Shown here piece by piece: positions 26,662-34,990 of a stretch of DNA of 64,000 nucleotides (position 1 is its first letter; every line of letters begins with the position of its first letter). Under the pieces are notes generated by a model that saw only the letters and a program-made list of their open reading frames with translations, was not told where the DNA came from and searched no databases. Source of the stretch: Microcoleus vaginatus PCC 9802 (lineage in GTDB: Bacteria > Cyanobacteriota > Cyanobacteriia > Cyanobacteriales > Microcoleaceae); assembly GCA_022701275.1 (NCBI GenBank), contig CP031740.1:5841001-5905000 (forward strand), given 5' to 3'. The translations under genes and the position numbers were made by a program.

Positions 26662-27783
26662 TTAAACAAGTCCCTCAATTACCGGATGGAAGTAGAACGC
26701 CAGCGCCAAAACCGTATAAGCTGCCAACAGCAAAGTACCTTCTAGCCAGTTAGAGTTGCCGTCAGAACTGATAGAATTGGCGATTAGCACCGACACCGCA
26801 ACCGCTACAAGTTCAAACGGGTTGAAATTCAAGTCCATCGGTTTGCCCAAGACAAAACCTGCCAAAACCAACACCGGGGCAACAAACAAAGCAATTTGCA
26901 AACTCGAACCCACGGCCACAGAAACTGACAAATCCATTTTATTTTTCATCGCCACCGTCACCGCCGTCGTATGTTCGGCCGCATTACCAATAATCGGCAC
27001 TAAAATCACCCCAGTAAATAGTGATGTCAGCCCCAAACGCGCCGTCGCTTCTTCCAGAGTACCCACCAGCAGTTCCGACTCGACAGCTACCATCAGGGTA
27101 CAGGCCAACAGCACCCCAATCCACAGCGGCAGATTGACTTTGTGGTCTGGACTGTCTGGTGCTAAGTTACTTTCGGCTAATTCTTCAAGCATTCCTATTT
27201 CTGCCACCCCTGCATCGTACAGATAACTGTGGGTTTTCATCGAAAACAGCAGCGTCAGCACGTAGACTATAATCAGGACTACAGCAACAGCGCTAGAGAG
27301 GTTCTGCATAGTTTCGGGAGGGATGCCAATAGAGGTGGCATTAACTGCCGTCGGCACCAAAATGGCAATCACCGCTAAGTTCATCGCTGAAGCGTTCAAC
27401 CGGGCGACTGTCGGCTGAAATTCTTGTTCTTTGTAGCGCAAGCCGCCCAGCAGCATCGCAAATCCCATCACCAGCAGCAGGTTGCTCATAATTGAACCGG
27501 TGATGCTGGCCTTGACAACATCTATTAGTCCGGCGTTGAGGGCGACGATGCCGATAATTAGTTCCGTGGCATTTCCGAAGGTAGCGTTCAGCAAACCCCC
27601 CAAGTTGGCACCGAGGACGACGGCGATTTCTTCGGTGGCTGTTCCCATCCAGGCGGCTAGGGGGATGATAGCTAAAGCCGAGGTGATGAAGATTGTGGAG
27701 GATTCCCAGCCGAGAAAGTGTCCGGCGATGGAAACCGGGATAAATAACAGCAGACTGGAAATTATTGTATTTGTGTTTAGCAT
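26662..27783 (-). CDS. cax: calcium/proton antiporter, CaCA superfamily (CAX)
   Basis: A 373-residue membrane protein with about eleven transmembrane helices that exchanges Ca2+ for protons. The two signature alpha repeats are clear: NATFGNATELIIGIVAL in the first half and IIGNAAEHTTAVTVAMKNK in the second, each with the ion-binding Glu. An acidic loop joins the halves (GMLEELAESNLAPDSPDH). Length and motif spacing are normal for bacterial CAX proteins. It probably acts in the plasma or thylakoid membrane in calcium and salt homeostasis. It is monocistronic. Confidence 0.92.
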   Translation of the reverse strand: MLNTNTIISSLLLFIPVSIAGHFLGWESSTIFITSALAIIPLAAWMGTATEEIAVVLGANLGGLLNATFGNATELIIGIVALNAGLIDVVKASITGSIMSNLLLVMGFAMLLGGLRYKEQEFQPTVARLNASAMNLAVIAILVPTAVNATSIGIPPETMQNLSSAVAVVLIIVYVLTLLFSMKTHSYLYDAGVAEIGMLEELAESNLAPDSPDHKVNLPLWIGVLLACTLMVAVESELLVGTLEEATARLGLTSLFTGVILVPIIGNAAEHTTAVTVAMKNKMDLSVSVAVGSSLQIALFVAPVLVLAGFVLGKPMDLNFNPFELVAVAVSVLIANSISSDGNSNWLEGTLLLAAYTVLALAFYFHPVIEGLV

Positions 27784-27885
27784 TTAGATTCTCAAAAGCT
27801 GCCAACCGTCAATCATAGCCTGCCACACAGTTTAAGAAAGGGGGAGGGTTCGATATTTGGGTGTTGGCTTAAAGCTGGGGGTGGG

Positions 27886-27915
27886 CGATCCTCTTCGAGG
27901 GCTTCGCTAACGAGC
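27886..27915. repeat. 30-bp dispersed repeat, copy 1
   Basis: CGATCCTCTTCGAGGGCTTC continues to CGCTAACGAGC. The reverse complement occurs at 54228-54257 with a single mismatch. Each copy has a short internal hairpin (CTCTTCGAG). It lies in the 200-bp gap between divergent genes. Confidence 0.7.
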
Positions 27916-27983
27916 GATCGCTGCATTGCCGCTTTCACGGATGTGACAAACTAAGAGAGCGATTTGTTTAGCCGATCGGTTCA

Positions 27984-28532
27984 ATGGATTTTTGTATTCG
28001 ATTAGCTTCCTTAGAAGACATTCCTAAGCTAACAACTTTAATTCCTGATTCTGCTAGAGCTTTGCAAGCAGGCTACTATAGTTCAGAGCAGATTGAAGGC
28101 GCACTGGGCAAAGTTTTTGGGGTTGACAGTCAACTGATTCAAGACCAAACATACTTTGTTGCTGAGAACAATCACCAAATTGTTGGTTGCGGTGGTTGGA
28201 GTAAGCGTAAAACGCTTTATGGAGGTGATTCAGGCAAAAATAATCCAGAAGACAGCCTGCTCAACCCAGACAGCGACTCGGCAAAGATTCGTGCATTCTT
28301 TGTTCATCCAGCATGGGCACGTCGAAGAATTGGAAGTCAGATTATGCGAGTATGTGAACTGGCTGCTGAGCGTGCTGGATTTAAGGAAGTTGAGATGATT
28401 GCGACGCTGGCGGGAGAGCCATTTTACACAAAATTTGACTATCAGGTGATTGAGCGGTTTGAAATTTCTCTCCCAAACAGTCAGTTTCTCCCCGTTGTCC
28501 GTATGTTTAAGAGCTTTGGGCGCCGCCCGTAA
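27984..28532 (+). CDS. GNAT-family N-acetyltransferase
   Basis: A 182-residue acetyltransferase that would move an acetyl group from acetyl-CoA to an amine. The N-terminus (CIRLASLEDIPKLTTLIPDS) is a standard GNAT start. IVGCGGWSKRK forms the central strands, and FVHPAWARRRIGSQIM holds the acetyl-CoA loop (RRRIGS, matching Q/RxxGxG/A loosely). The substrate is unknown. It opens a run of same-strand small genes. The ATG at 27984 has no strong ribosome site. Confidence 0.85.
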   Translation: MDFCIRLASLEDIPKLTTLIPDSARALQAGYYSSEQIEGALGKVFGVDSQLIQDQTYFVAENNHQIVGCGGWSKRKTLYGGDSGKNNPEDSLLNPDSDSAKIRAFFVHPAWARRRIGSQIMRVCELAAERAGFKEVEMIATLAGEPFYTKFDYQVIERFEISLPNSQFLPVVRMFKSFGRRP

Positions 28533-28615
28533 AATATGAGGCATAATAAAATCAGTTTCGGTTAAATGCGATGGTAAATCAATGAGATGACAAAAAAAGC
28601 AAATAATTATCAGCC

Positions 28616-29155
28616 ATGTCAATAAAAGTAGATTTTTTCAAAGTAGAAGTCGTCCCGCACGATCCTAATTGGCGCAGCGCATTTGAAACTGAGTCGAAAC
28701 TGATTGCACTTGCACTTAGGGAAAATGTGGTTGCTATACATCACATTGGTAGCACAGCGATTCCACAAATTCATGCAAAGCCGATAATCGATATGTTAGT
28801 TGAGGTTAAAGATATTATAAAAGTCGATACACAGAGTTCAGAAATAGAGGCATTAGGTTATCAAGCAATGGGTGAGTTTGGGATATCCGGTCGTCGTTTT
28901 TTTCGCAAGGGTAATGAAGCAGGGATTAGAACACACCACCTTCACGGGTTTGAAGTGAACTCAGCGCAGATAGAGCGCCATTTAGCGTTTCGAGATTATA
29001 TGATTTCCCATCCTGAGGACGCGCAGCAATACAGCGAACTCAAACGAGAACTCGCAAACAAATACCATGATAATATTCAGGGGTACATGGACGGAAAAGA
29101 TGCTTTCATTAAAGCAATGGATCTGAAAGCGGCAAAGTGGCGAGCATCTCATTAA
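28616..29155 (+). CDS. GrpB-family (UPF0157) nucleotidyltransferase-fold protein
   Basis: A 179-residue GrpB/UPF0157 protein. VEVVPHDPNWRSAFETE, HHIGSTAIPQIHAKPIIDML and the C-terminal LKRELANKYHDNIQGYMDGK with KDAFI are the family's hallmarks. The HIGST...KPIIDM part resembles the active-site strand of nucleotidyltransferases, and a transferase role has been suggested for the family without firm evidence. The next gene begins 4 bp after its stop, so the two are co-transcribed. Confidence 0.87.
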   Translation: MSIKVDFFKVEVVPHDPNWRSAFETESKLIALALRENVVAIHHIGSTAIPQIHAKPIIDMLVEVKDIIKVDTQSSEIEALGYQAMGEFGISGRRFFRKGNEAGIRTHHLHGFEVNSAQIERHLAFRDYMISHPEDAQQYSELKRELANKYHDNIQGYMDGKDAFIKAMDLKAAKWRASH

Positions 29156-29159
29156 AATT

Positions 29160-29450
29160 ATGATATTGGAAGTGGCAATTCTTGATGTTAAGCCTAATAT
29201 GACTGTTGAATTTGAAACCGCTTTCAAAACAGCTTCAGCTATTATTTCTTCTATGCCCGGGTATATCTCTCACGAGCTGCAACGCTGTATAGAAACCACA
29301 AATCGTTATATTCTGCTTGTGCGATGGCACAGTTTGGAAGATCATACCGTTGGATTTCGACAATCCCCAGATTATCAAAAGTGGCGTTCCTTATTGCACC
29401 ACTTCTACGATCCATTTCCGACAGTGGAACATTACGAAGTCATTTTGTAA
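29160..29450 (+). CDS. antibiotic biosynthesis monooxygenase (ABM) domain protein
   Basis: A 96-residue dimeric alpha/beta-barrel protein of the ABM type. VAILDVKPNMTVEFETAF, MPGYISHELQRCIE, YILLVRWHSLEDHTVGFR and the ending EHYEVIL follow the family pattern. Members oxidise quinol-like aromatics without a cofactor or serve as small-molecule-binding folds; the substrate is not deducible. It lies 4 bp after the GrpB gene and 33 bp before the VOC gene. Confidence 0.83.
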   Translation: MILEVAILDVKPNMTVEFETAFKTASAIISSMPGYISHELQRCIETTNRYILLVRWHSLEDHTVGFRQSPDYQKWRSLLHHFYDPFPTVEHYEVIL

Positions 29451-29483
29451 AGTTTGAAGTCTCAGCCGGGAGCAACATAACAT

Positions 29484-29900
29484 ATGATTGATATCGGTCT
29501 CACACACATCGCACTGCCCGTTTCCGATGTCGATCGCACTATCGAATTCTACTCCAAGTATGCTGGAATGCAGGTCGTTCACCGCCGCATTGATGCAGAA
29601 ACTGGTGTTACTGTGGTCTGGCTTTCCGATCGCACTCGCCCTTTTGTAATTGTGCTAATTCAAACAGACTCGGTACATCCCGTTCTGTCTCCCTTTGCAC
29701 ACCTCGGAGTAGGTTGCAAAAGCCGCGAATACATGGATTCTCTCTGCGACAAAGCACGTCAAGAAGGCGTACTGCTTGAGGAACCAAAAGATTCTGGATA
29801 TCCGATCGGCTACTGGGCTTTTTTGCGAGACCCGGACGGTCACACGCGGGAACTATCATACGGGCAAGAAATCGGATTTACAGTGGAGGATGCTAGTTAA
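29484..29900 (+). CDS. VOC-family (glyoxalase/dioxygenase fold) protein
   Basis: A 138-residue VOC protein with two babbb modules. THIALPVSDVDRTIEFYSKY begins module one with a metal-ligand His, HLGVGCKSREYMDSLCDKAR begins module two, and FLRDPDGHTRELSYGQ carries the final Glu ligand region. Relatives act as glyoxalases, dioxygenases or antibiotic-binding proteins, and nothing here picks one. A GGGAG ribosome site lies before the ATG at 29484. Confidence 0.85.
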   Translation: MIDIGLTHIALPVSDVDRTIEFYSKYAGMQVVHRRIDAETGVTVVWLSDRTRPFVIVLIQTDSVHPVLSPFAHLGVGCKSREYMDSLCDKARQEGVLLEEPKDSGYPIGYWAFLRDPDGHTRELSYGQEIGFTVEDAS

Positions 29901-29967
29901 AGTTATAATAAACAAATCGCCCTCCAAACCCGATCGTTTCTCATCTGGAAATAGACTGGAGAATCAA

Positions 29968-30564
29968 ATGACCGCAGCAATCATCGCACCACCCAGAAAA
30001 GAATCACCCCTTCTGTTTGAGGGACTGACTTGGAGAGAGTTCAAAGCAGTTGAGCAATTGTTAGACCGTCCAGGATATCGACTTTCTTTCCTGGATGGAA
30101 TTCTGGAGATACGACGAATGCCTGGAGAACCCCACGAAACCGTTAAGAAGAGAATTGCCGCATTGGTGGAACTGTACCTGCTGATGGCGGGGTTTGACTT
30201 TACTCCAACTGGCTCAATGACGCTAGAAAGTGAAGGGGTAGCCGTTAAGCGAGAGGCGGATGAATCTTATAAACTTGCCCCTGGTCGTATGCTACCCGAT
30301 TTGGCGATCGAGGTCGTGTTTTCCAGTGGTGGCATCAACCAACTGGAGGCATACAAGCGGCTGAAGATAAAGGAAGTGTGGTTCTGGGAAGATGGATTGT
30401 TAGAGGTTTATCACCTGCGGGGAGAGGGCAATACACTTTATTATGAAAAGGTTTCCAGTAGTGAGGAGGTGAAAGGGATCGATTTGGATTTGTTGTTGCG
30501 TTGCATCAATATGGTGAATCATGTTGATGCAGTTAAGACTTTTCAACAGGGACTCCAGAAATAG
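29968..30564 (+). CDS. Uma2-family PD-(D/E)xK protein
   Basis: A 198-residue Uma2 (DUF820) protein, a restriction-endonuclease-like fold highly amplified in cyanobacteria. LTWREFKAVEQLLDRPGYRL, FLDGILEIRRMPGEPHE, the acidic core MLPDLAIEVV and YKRLKIKEVWFWEDGLLEVY with the Lys-containing helix match the family. The PD..EV..K arrangement is preserved, so metal-dependent nuclease activity is possible, though the family's role is not established. The ATG at 29968 has CTGGAGA before it. It is encoded within the small-enzyme run. Confidence 0.87.
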   Translation: MTAAIIAPPRKESPLLFEGLTWREFKAVEQLLDRPGYRLSFLDGILEIRRMPGEPHETVKKRIAALVELYLLMAGFDFTPTGSMTLESEGVAVKREADESYKLAPGRMLPDLAIEVVFSSGGINQLEAYKRLKIKEVWFWEDGLLEVYHLRGEGNTLYYEKVSSSEEVKGIDLDLLLRCINMVNHVDAVKTFQQGLQK

Positions 30565-30636
30565 CTGGGAATAGGGGATTGCGCCTCCTTTTACCACCTT
30601 TGTTGACATCTCAATATCCGCAAAAAGCAATGGGGA

Positions 30637-31842
30637 ATGGCAATGACGCAAGTTGTAATTGTGGGAGCGGGGCCAACTGGTGCGGCACTTGCCTTGCTGC
30701 TGGTGAAACGAGGTATTGCTGTAACGTTGGTTGAGGCTGCAAAAGATTCCTACCGAGTGTTTCGCGGTGAAGCGTTAATGCCGAGCGGATTGGATGCGAT
30801 CGCACAAATGGGCTTATCCACTATGCTAGAAGGTGTTCCACACCGACCAATTGATGCCTGGGAGTTCATTGTGGGCGATCGGCAACTATTTCGAGTTGAT
30901 GAGCCAATGGGGTCAAACCGACCTTGTACACTCGTATCGCAACCGCCCTTGCTAGAAACACTAATTTCAGAAGCTCAGTTGCATCCAGAGTTTGAATTTA
31001 TCCCAGGTGTTCCCGTAAAAGATTTACTGTATAGCAACGATCGCATTGCGGGTGTAAAGCTAGGAGATGGGCGAGAGATTCCTGCTGCACTTGTGATTGG
31101 TACAGATGGTAGAAACTCGGTTGTACGACAGCGTGCAGAATTAGAGTTAGTAAAACAGCAGAATAGTATAGATGTTCTGTGGTTTAAACTTGCCGCTCAT
31201 CCTCGGTTTGTGGCGGATAATGTATTTTATTCCATCCTGAATGGCGGTAGCGGATTCAGTGTCTTTCACGGGGCAGAATCAGGAAAACTTCATCTGGCTT
31301 GGGTGCTATCGGCAGATGACAAAACCGATTGGAAACACACAGACTGGGCAGAAACTTTCGCATCCCTATCGCCTGCGTGGATGGCAGAACATTTCCGCAA
31401 CTGTGCCGATACGATCGAATCTCCGATGCGATTATCTGTTGTGGTTGGTCGCTGTCCGCGCTGGCATCGACCAGGAATCATACTTTTGGGGGATGCTGCA
31501 CATCCCATGTCTCCGGTTCGCGCTCAAGGAATTAACATGGCGTTACGCGATGTAATTGTTGCCGCCAATCACCTTGTACCTTTATTGAAAGCAGGGGCTA
31601 ATTACGAGGATATGGACTTAGCATTATCGCGGATTCAGGCAGAACGCGAACCAGAAATTATTCGCGCCCAACAACTTCAAGCACAAGAAGCGTGGAAAGG
31701 CGAACAACTGCGAAAAAATGGATTATTGCGTTTATTGATGATGCAAACTGCTCCGTTTTTGGGTGAAAAAATTAAACAATTTTGGGTAAAAGGACAGTAT
31801 GAATTGCGCCAAGGAGTAACAGAGGTAAAATTGGTTGTGTGA
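30637..31842 (+). CDS. FAD-dependent aromatic-type monooxygenase
   Basis: A 401-residue flavoprotein of the p-hydroxybenzoate hydroxylase class. VVIVGAGPTGAALALLLVKRG is the FAD-binding Rossmann motif, VIGTDGRNSVVRQ the DG motif and LLGDAAHPMSPVRAQGINMA the second FAD motif. Such enzymes insert one oxygen into an aromatic ring or a related substrate using NAD(P)H. The neighbouring alpha/beta hydrolase overlaps or follows closely, as in small catabolic or antibiotic-inactivating operons. ATGs at 30637 and 30643 are both possible after GGGGA. Confidence 0.87.
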   Translation: MAMTQVVIVGAGPTGAALALLLVKRGIAVTLVEAAKDSYRVFRGEALMPSGLDAIAQMGLSTMLEGVPHRPIDAWEFIVGDRQLFRVDEPMGSNRPCTLVSQPPLLETLISEAQLHPEFEFIPGVPVKDLLYSNDRIAGVKLGDGREIPAALVIGTDGRNSVVRQRAELELVKQQNSIDVLWFKLAAHPRFVADNVFYSILNGGSGFSVFHGAESGKLHLAWVLSADDKTDWKHTDWAETFASLSPAWMAEHFRNCADTIESPMRLSVVVGRCPRWHRPGIILLGDAAHPMSPVRAQGINMALRDVIVAANHLVPLLKAGANYEDMDLALSRIQAEREPEIIRAQQLQAQEAWKGEQLRKNGLLRLLMMQTAPFLGEKIKQFWVKGQYELRQGVTEVKLVV

Positions 31843-31874
31843 AAAGAGGAAATTCAAAGTTAGGAGAAAATTGT

Positions 31875-32690
31875 ATGCGATCGACAACTATCAAAGGACC
31901 GATCGGCACTATTCACATCATCGAAGCCACCCCCCCTGTCACCGCTGCGGAGTCCAAGCCACTGCCGGTGGTGTTCATGCACGGTATGGCGGTTTCCGCG
32001 AGCATCTGGGATGCCCAGCTTGCCCATGTCGCCCGTACCCGACGCGCGATCGCCCTTGACGTGCGGGGACATGGCGATTCCGCACCGCCGGAGGACGGCA
32101 ACTATGCGCCCGCCTCCTGTGCAGCGGATGTTTTCGCGGTACTGGATGGGCTGGGACTCGATCGAGTGGCGATCGTCGGGCACAGTTTCGGTGCTTGTAT
32201 TGCCCTCGCCACAGCAGCCAGCGCACCGCACCGCATCGCGCAGTTGATCCTGGCAGACCCACCTGGAGACTTTACCAAGGTGGCTGCAGAGGTGCACGAG
32301 GCACGGATCGTCCCCTACCAGAGGGCTCTGGAGACGGAGGATTGGCGGGCTGCTGTGGAAACCAGCTTCAACGAGGCGCTGACAGGAAGCACGGCCCATA
32401 CGCGCGATCGGATTCTCGCTTGGTTGGCGGCGACTCCACAGGATTGCCTGTGTGGAATGTATCGCGGGATGTTTCCCTTTGAAGCAGTTGATGCTCTCGA
32501 TCGCTACCTAGCAGCCCCTGGAACACGGGCCCACGCAATTATTGCTCCCTCAAACACTTTTCCGTTCAGCCTCCACATCCTTCGTGCCACACTGACGACA
32601 ACTACGCTACCCGATACTGGACACTGGCTGATGCTGGATGCGCCAGATGCCTTTGCTAGGGCGATCGATATCTGTTTGGAAGGTGTTTAA
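31875..32690 (+). CDS. alpha/beta hydrolase
   Basis: A 271-residue hydrolase with VVFMHGMAVSASIWDAQL (oxyanion-hole region), ALDVRGHGDSAPP, the nucleophile elbow VGHSFGACIAL and the catalytic His in DTGHWLMLD. The order fits esterases, haloperoxidase-like hydrolases and C-C bond hydrolases. I start at ATG 31875 because AGGAG lies at 31862-31866; a GTG at 31839 would overlap the upstream stop. The DNA of its middle (about 31990-32330) is visibly richer in G+C than its neighbours, which suggests later acquisition. It probably forms an operon with the monooxygenase. Confidence 0.85.
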   Translation: MRSTTIKGPIGTIHIIEATPPVTAAESKPLPVVFMHGMAVSASIWDAQLAHVARTRRAIALDVRGHGDSAPPEDGNYAPASCAADVFAVLDGLGLDRVAIVGHSFGACIALATAASAPHRIAQLILADPPGDFTKVAAEVHEARIVPYQRALETEDWRAAVETSFNEALTGSTAHTRDRILAWLAATPQDCLCGMYRGMFPFEAVDALDRYLAAPGTRAHAIIAPSNTFPFSLHILRATLTTTTLPDTGHWLMLDAPDAFARAIDICLEGV

Positions 32691-32717
32691 TATAGATTTC
32701 GACAAAATCTGTTAGTT

Positions 32718-33260
32718 TTACCACAATTCATCAAGGGTTAAGTTGTGGGGGTTTTTGAGGATGAAGGCGTTGTTGTCTTTGATTAAGTCACCGCTACAGA
32801 GAATCGGTAAGCGTTCTTGATAAGCTTTAATCGCCAGGATGTAATCTTTGTCTGCAAGTGAAGTTTGAATTTTCCGCAATTTGTCAGCTACAAGGCCGAG
32901 GAGAGTAATTTCGCCACTTAATTTTTGGGTATTAGGGGTGTGAATTTGCATAACAATCCCCTGAATTATCATGTTGGGAATGCTGGTAAGTAGTTCGCTT
33001 AAAATTTCAATTTGAGGGCGATTTTCGGCGTTTTCTAGGGTTTGGATTGCCTCGCGGATGCGGGCTGCATAATCTCCCAGGTTTTCCCGGTTAGGTAGCA
33101 ATATTTCAAATTCTTCTGCATCGGCTGTTGGTTTGTGCCAAAGTGTGGCATTATCTAAGAAAGGTTGGTCTTCATGCCAGCCGTGAGTTTGTAAGTAATT
33201 TCTCAGTTGATTGAGCTCGATTGTTTCGAGAGTTTGGCTATCTTTTACGGTGACTTTCAT
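32718..33260 (-). CDS. hypothetical protein paired with the DUF4365 gene
   Basis: A 180-residue soluble protein I do not recognise by name. It begins MKVTVKDSQTLETIELNQL and contains a helical middle (IREAIQTLENAENRPQIEIL). Its ATG overlaps the stop of the upstream DUF4365 gene (ATGA), so they formed one operon and probably one functional pair. Because the DUF4365 partner is broken, this gene may be a survivor without its partner. No membrane segment or nuclease motif is visible. Confidence 0.65.
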   Translation of the reverse strand: MKVTVKDSQTLETIELNQLRNYLQTHGWHEDQPFLDNATLWHKPTADAEEFEILLPNRENLGDYAARIREAIQTLENAENRPQIEILSELLTSIPNMIIQGIVMQIHTPNTQKLSGEITLLGLVADKLRKIQTSLADKDYILAIKAYQERLPILCSGDLIKDNNAFILKNPHNLTLDELW

Positions 33261-33754
33261 GGTTGAACTCCTTGGCTAATTCCCTCCATAATTGACTGAA
33301 GGGCGGCGACTGTAAATTGGTTGGTTCTGGGGATGGCGACGGTGACAGCGTTTGTGTTTTGTGTTTTTGGCTTTCCCCGCAGCGAGATCCAATATCCGCA
33401 CTTTCTGATGCAGAGTTCTGTTTCCGACTGGGTGAACCAGTCTTCCGGTGTTTCCGGGATTAAAACGACAACTAAAATTCGGGGAATGGCGAAGTCATCC
33501 ATTCTTAAGTCGTCGTAGTTTTTGAGCTTGAGAGGGTAGCGGATGGAGTTATCGTCTTTGATATCTCTTCAGGTAGATTTTAACTGCAATTCTAAGCGAG
33601 GTGCTCTAATGGGGCCTGTCCCGCCTTTGGCAGCTACTCCCCAGTCTACGCTGTCATCGTCTACGGAAGGTTTGTAGACGGAATAGCCGGCAACGGTGGT
33701 GACAGCTTGCAGGTAGATGTTGCTGAATTGTTCTTTTTGTTGGTTGATGTCCAC
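33257..33754 (-). pseudogene. DUF4365-domain protein gene with one in-frame stop codon
   Basis: The whole reading frame from ATG 33754 to TGA 33257 is conserved in one frame, 165 codons, except for a TGA at 33569-33571. The upstream part reads QAVTTVAGYSVYKPSVDDDS and LELQLKST; after the stop it continues RDIKDDNSIRYPLKLKNYDD and MDDFAIPRILVVVLIPETPE. This is the DUF4365 pattern, a putative nuclease-like fold often next to defence or toxin genes. A single base change (TCA to TGA on the coding strand) would explain the break. If no readthrough or restart occurs, the product is a 61-residue fragment. A sequencing error is the main alternative. Confidence 0.8.
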
Positions 33755-33809
33755 TTTTTACGTAGCGATTATTCTTGTTAATCTATTTGGTAGGACATTA
33801 TAGATAAAT

Positions 33810-34550
33810 TCATATCATGTGGGTTGCCAAAAAATTATTAATTCCTTGAATCATCAGATCCACCTGGCTACGATTAAACTCATCAAAATGTCCGTGAGCG
33901 GCACTATTCCGAATATCAGCCCAACCTCTAAGCTGCTTAGCTGTTAGTTCATTAAATAAGTTATTTTTTTTCAAGACATCAATCAAAGGGGTGAGTGTTA
34001 GGGGTTTACCGTTATTATTGACTCTTGATATGGACGGACTCTGCTTATCACAGAGAGTTCGCAGAGATTTCTCTAAAACAGCTCCAGCTAATACGGCTGC
34101 TGGTACATAGTCATATTTACCAGACTGACCCTCTGCTAACAACTGTTCTGCTTGACCCATATAATCTGCGACTATTGCAGCTTCTATCTCAAGTCCCAAA
34201 TCTCCTAAATAACCTTTTTGAAAGTCCTCTTTCAATCCTTTTAATCTATAAATGTAGGTATTCAATTTATCGGAAGCATCGTAATAACTTTCTGTTTCAT
34301 CCAATAATTTTCGATGAACACTCCTTGGAGGAATGATTTGATCGAGTAACGATAAATAGTTTAAATACCACCCCTGTAGTTTTTGTCGAGCTTCAAGTTC
34401 TTGTTGAGTCAACGGTCTAATTACTTCACCCGGGGCGCTGAACTTAACAGTGGGAATATCTTTAATAACTTTATAAATCCTTTCTCCTTCTTGTATAAGT
34501 TCATCAAACCGATCGAGATATTTGTTTAAAATGCTCGGCGGTAGTCTCAT
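33810..34550 (-). CDS. HEPN-like domain protein
   Basis: About 246 residues. The N-terminal half is helical (ILNKYLDRFDELIQEGERIY). The C-terminal half contains YDYVPAAVLAGAVLEKSLRT and LRGWADIRNSAAHGHFDEF. RNSAAH fits the Rx4H signature of HEPN domains, many of which are RNases in toxin or phage-defence systems, although large groups are non-catalytic. It sits directly beside the remnants of a type I restriction locus and the DUF4365 gene, which supports a defence link. I start at ATG 34550 (MRLPPSILNKYL), with GGGAGG ten bases upstream. RNase activity is inference from the motif alone. Confidence 0.7.
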   Translation of the reverse strand: MRLPPSILNKYLDRFDELIQEGERIYKVIKDIPTVKFSAPGEVIRPLTQQELEARQKLQGWYLNYLSLLDQIIPPRSVHRKLLDETESYYDASDKLNTYIYRLKGLKEDFQKGYLGDLGLEIEAAIVADYMGQAEQLLAEGQSGKYDYVPAAVLAGAVLEKSLRTLCDKQSPSISRVNNNGKPLTLTPLIDVLKKNNLFNELTAKQLRGWADIRNSAAHGHFDEFNRSQVDLMIQGINNFLATHMI

Positions 34551-34560
34551 TACAATGATG

Positions 34561-34680
34561 CCTCCCAAAAAAATCCGTATCTTTCATACGAAGCTCGCCC
34601 GAGAGAACCTTGCGGAGTAGGGTATCGCGAATGGCTCCAAGTCGGCGCGATTTTGGATAAGAGTTATCTTGACTTCGCAC
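34561..34680 (-). pseudogene. C-terminal remnant of type I specificity subunit hsdS
   Basis: On the minus strand this reads SRRLGAIRDTLLRKVLSGEL and then RMKD. That is the conserved final helix region of HsdS, where relatives have LAxIRDTLLPKLLSGELRV. No upstream target-recognition domain is present, and the fragment runs into the ribosome site of the HEPN-like gene. It is a leftover of a type I restriction-modification operon. Just upstream, at about 34693-34750, a short open segment (QLEAELEAVDVEIEEQ) may be another scrap. Confidence 0.6.
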
Positions 34681-34744
34681 TCTCCCATTTTATCATTGCT
34701 CCTCAATTTCCACATCCACCGCTTCTAACTCAGCTTCCAACTGC

Positions 34745-34990
34745 TCAATCGTCGGCAAACATCATTTCAGGCAAAGCTGTTTCTAAGTCAACACCTAAAT
34801 TGTCTATAACTTTTGCTCCCCATCCTCGCTGCTGTTGCCTGTTTAAAATATTCCGTCCAATTGGCCAGTAAAGCAACACTAATTCGCAGTTGACAGAAAG
34901 TACGGCCCGCACTTGATATTGCACAATAGGTTCCTTAAGTTCTCGCAAAAAATCATGATAATCTTCAGCAATTGACGAACTATCCGCCAG
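34745..34990 (-). pseudogene. N-terminal remnant of a DUF1016 (YhcG-type) nuclease-domain gene
   Basis: Reads SSSIAEDYHDFLRELKEP, VRAVLSVNCELVLLYWPIG and RQQQRGWGAKVIDNLGVDLE, then stops at TGA 34745. This is the DUF1016 N-terminal domain; intact proteins continue for about 250 more residues into a PD-(D/E)xK-type domain that is missing here. There is no ATG at the normal place: the likely original start is CTG (34988-34990) before GCGGATAGT. DUF1016 genes commonly sit inside type I restriction operons. Confidence 0.7.

Noticed and set aside
28533-29967. Integron attC sites between the small genes of the accessory run
   Set aside because: One GTTAAAT word fits the core consensus by chance, but no paired inverse core or typical hairpin was found in the gaps.
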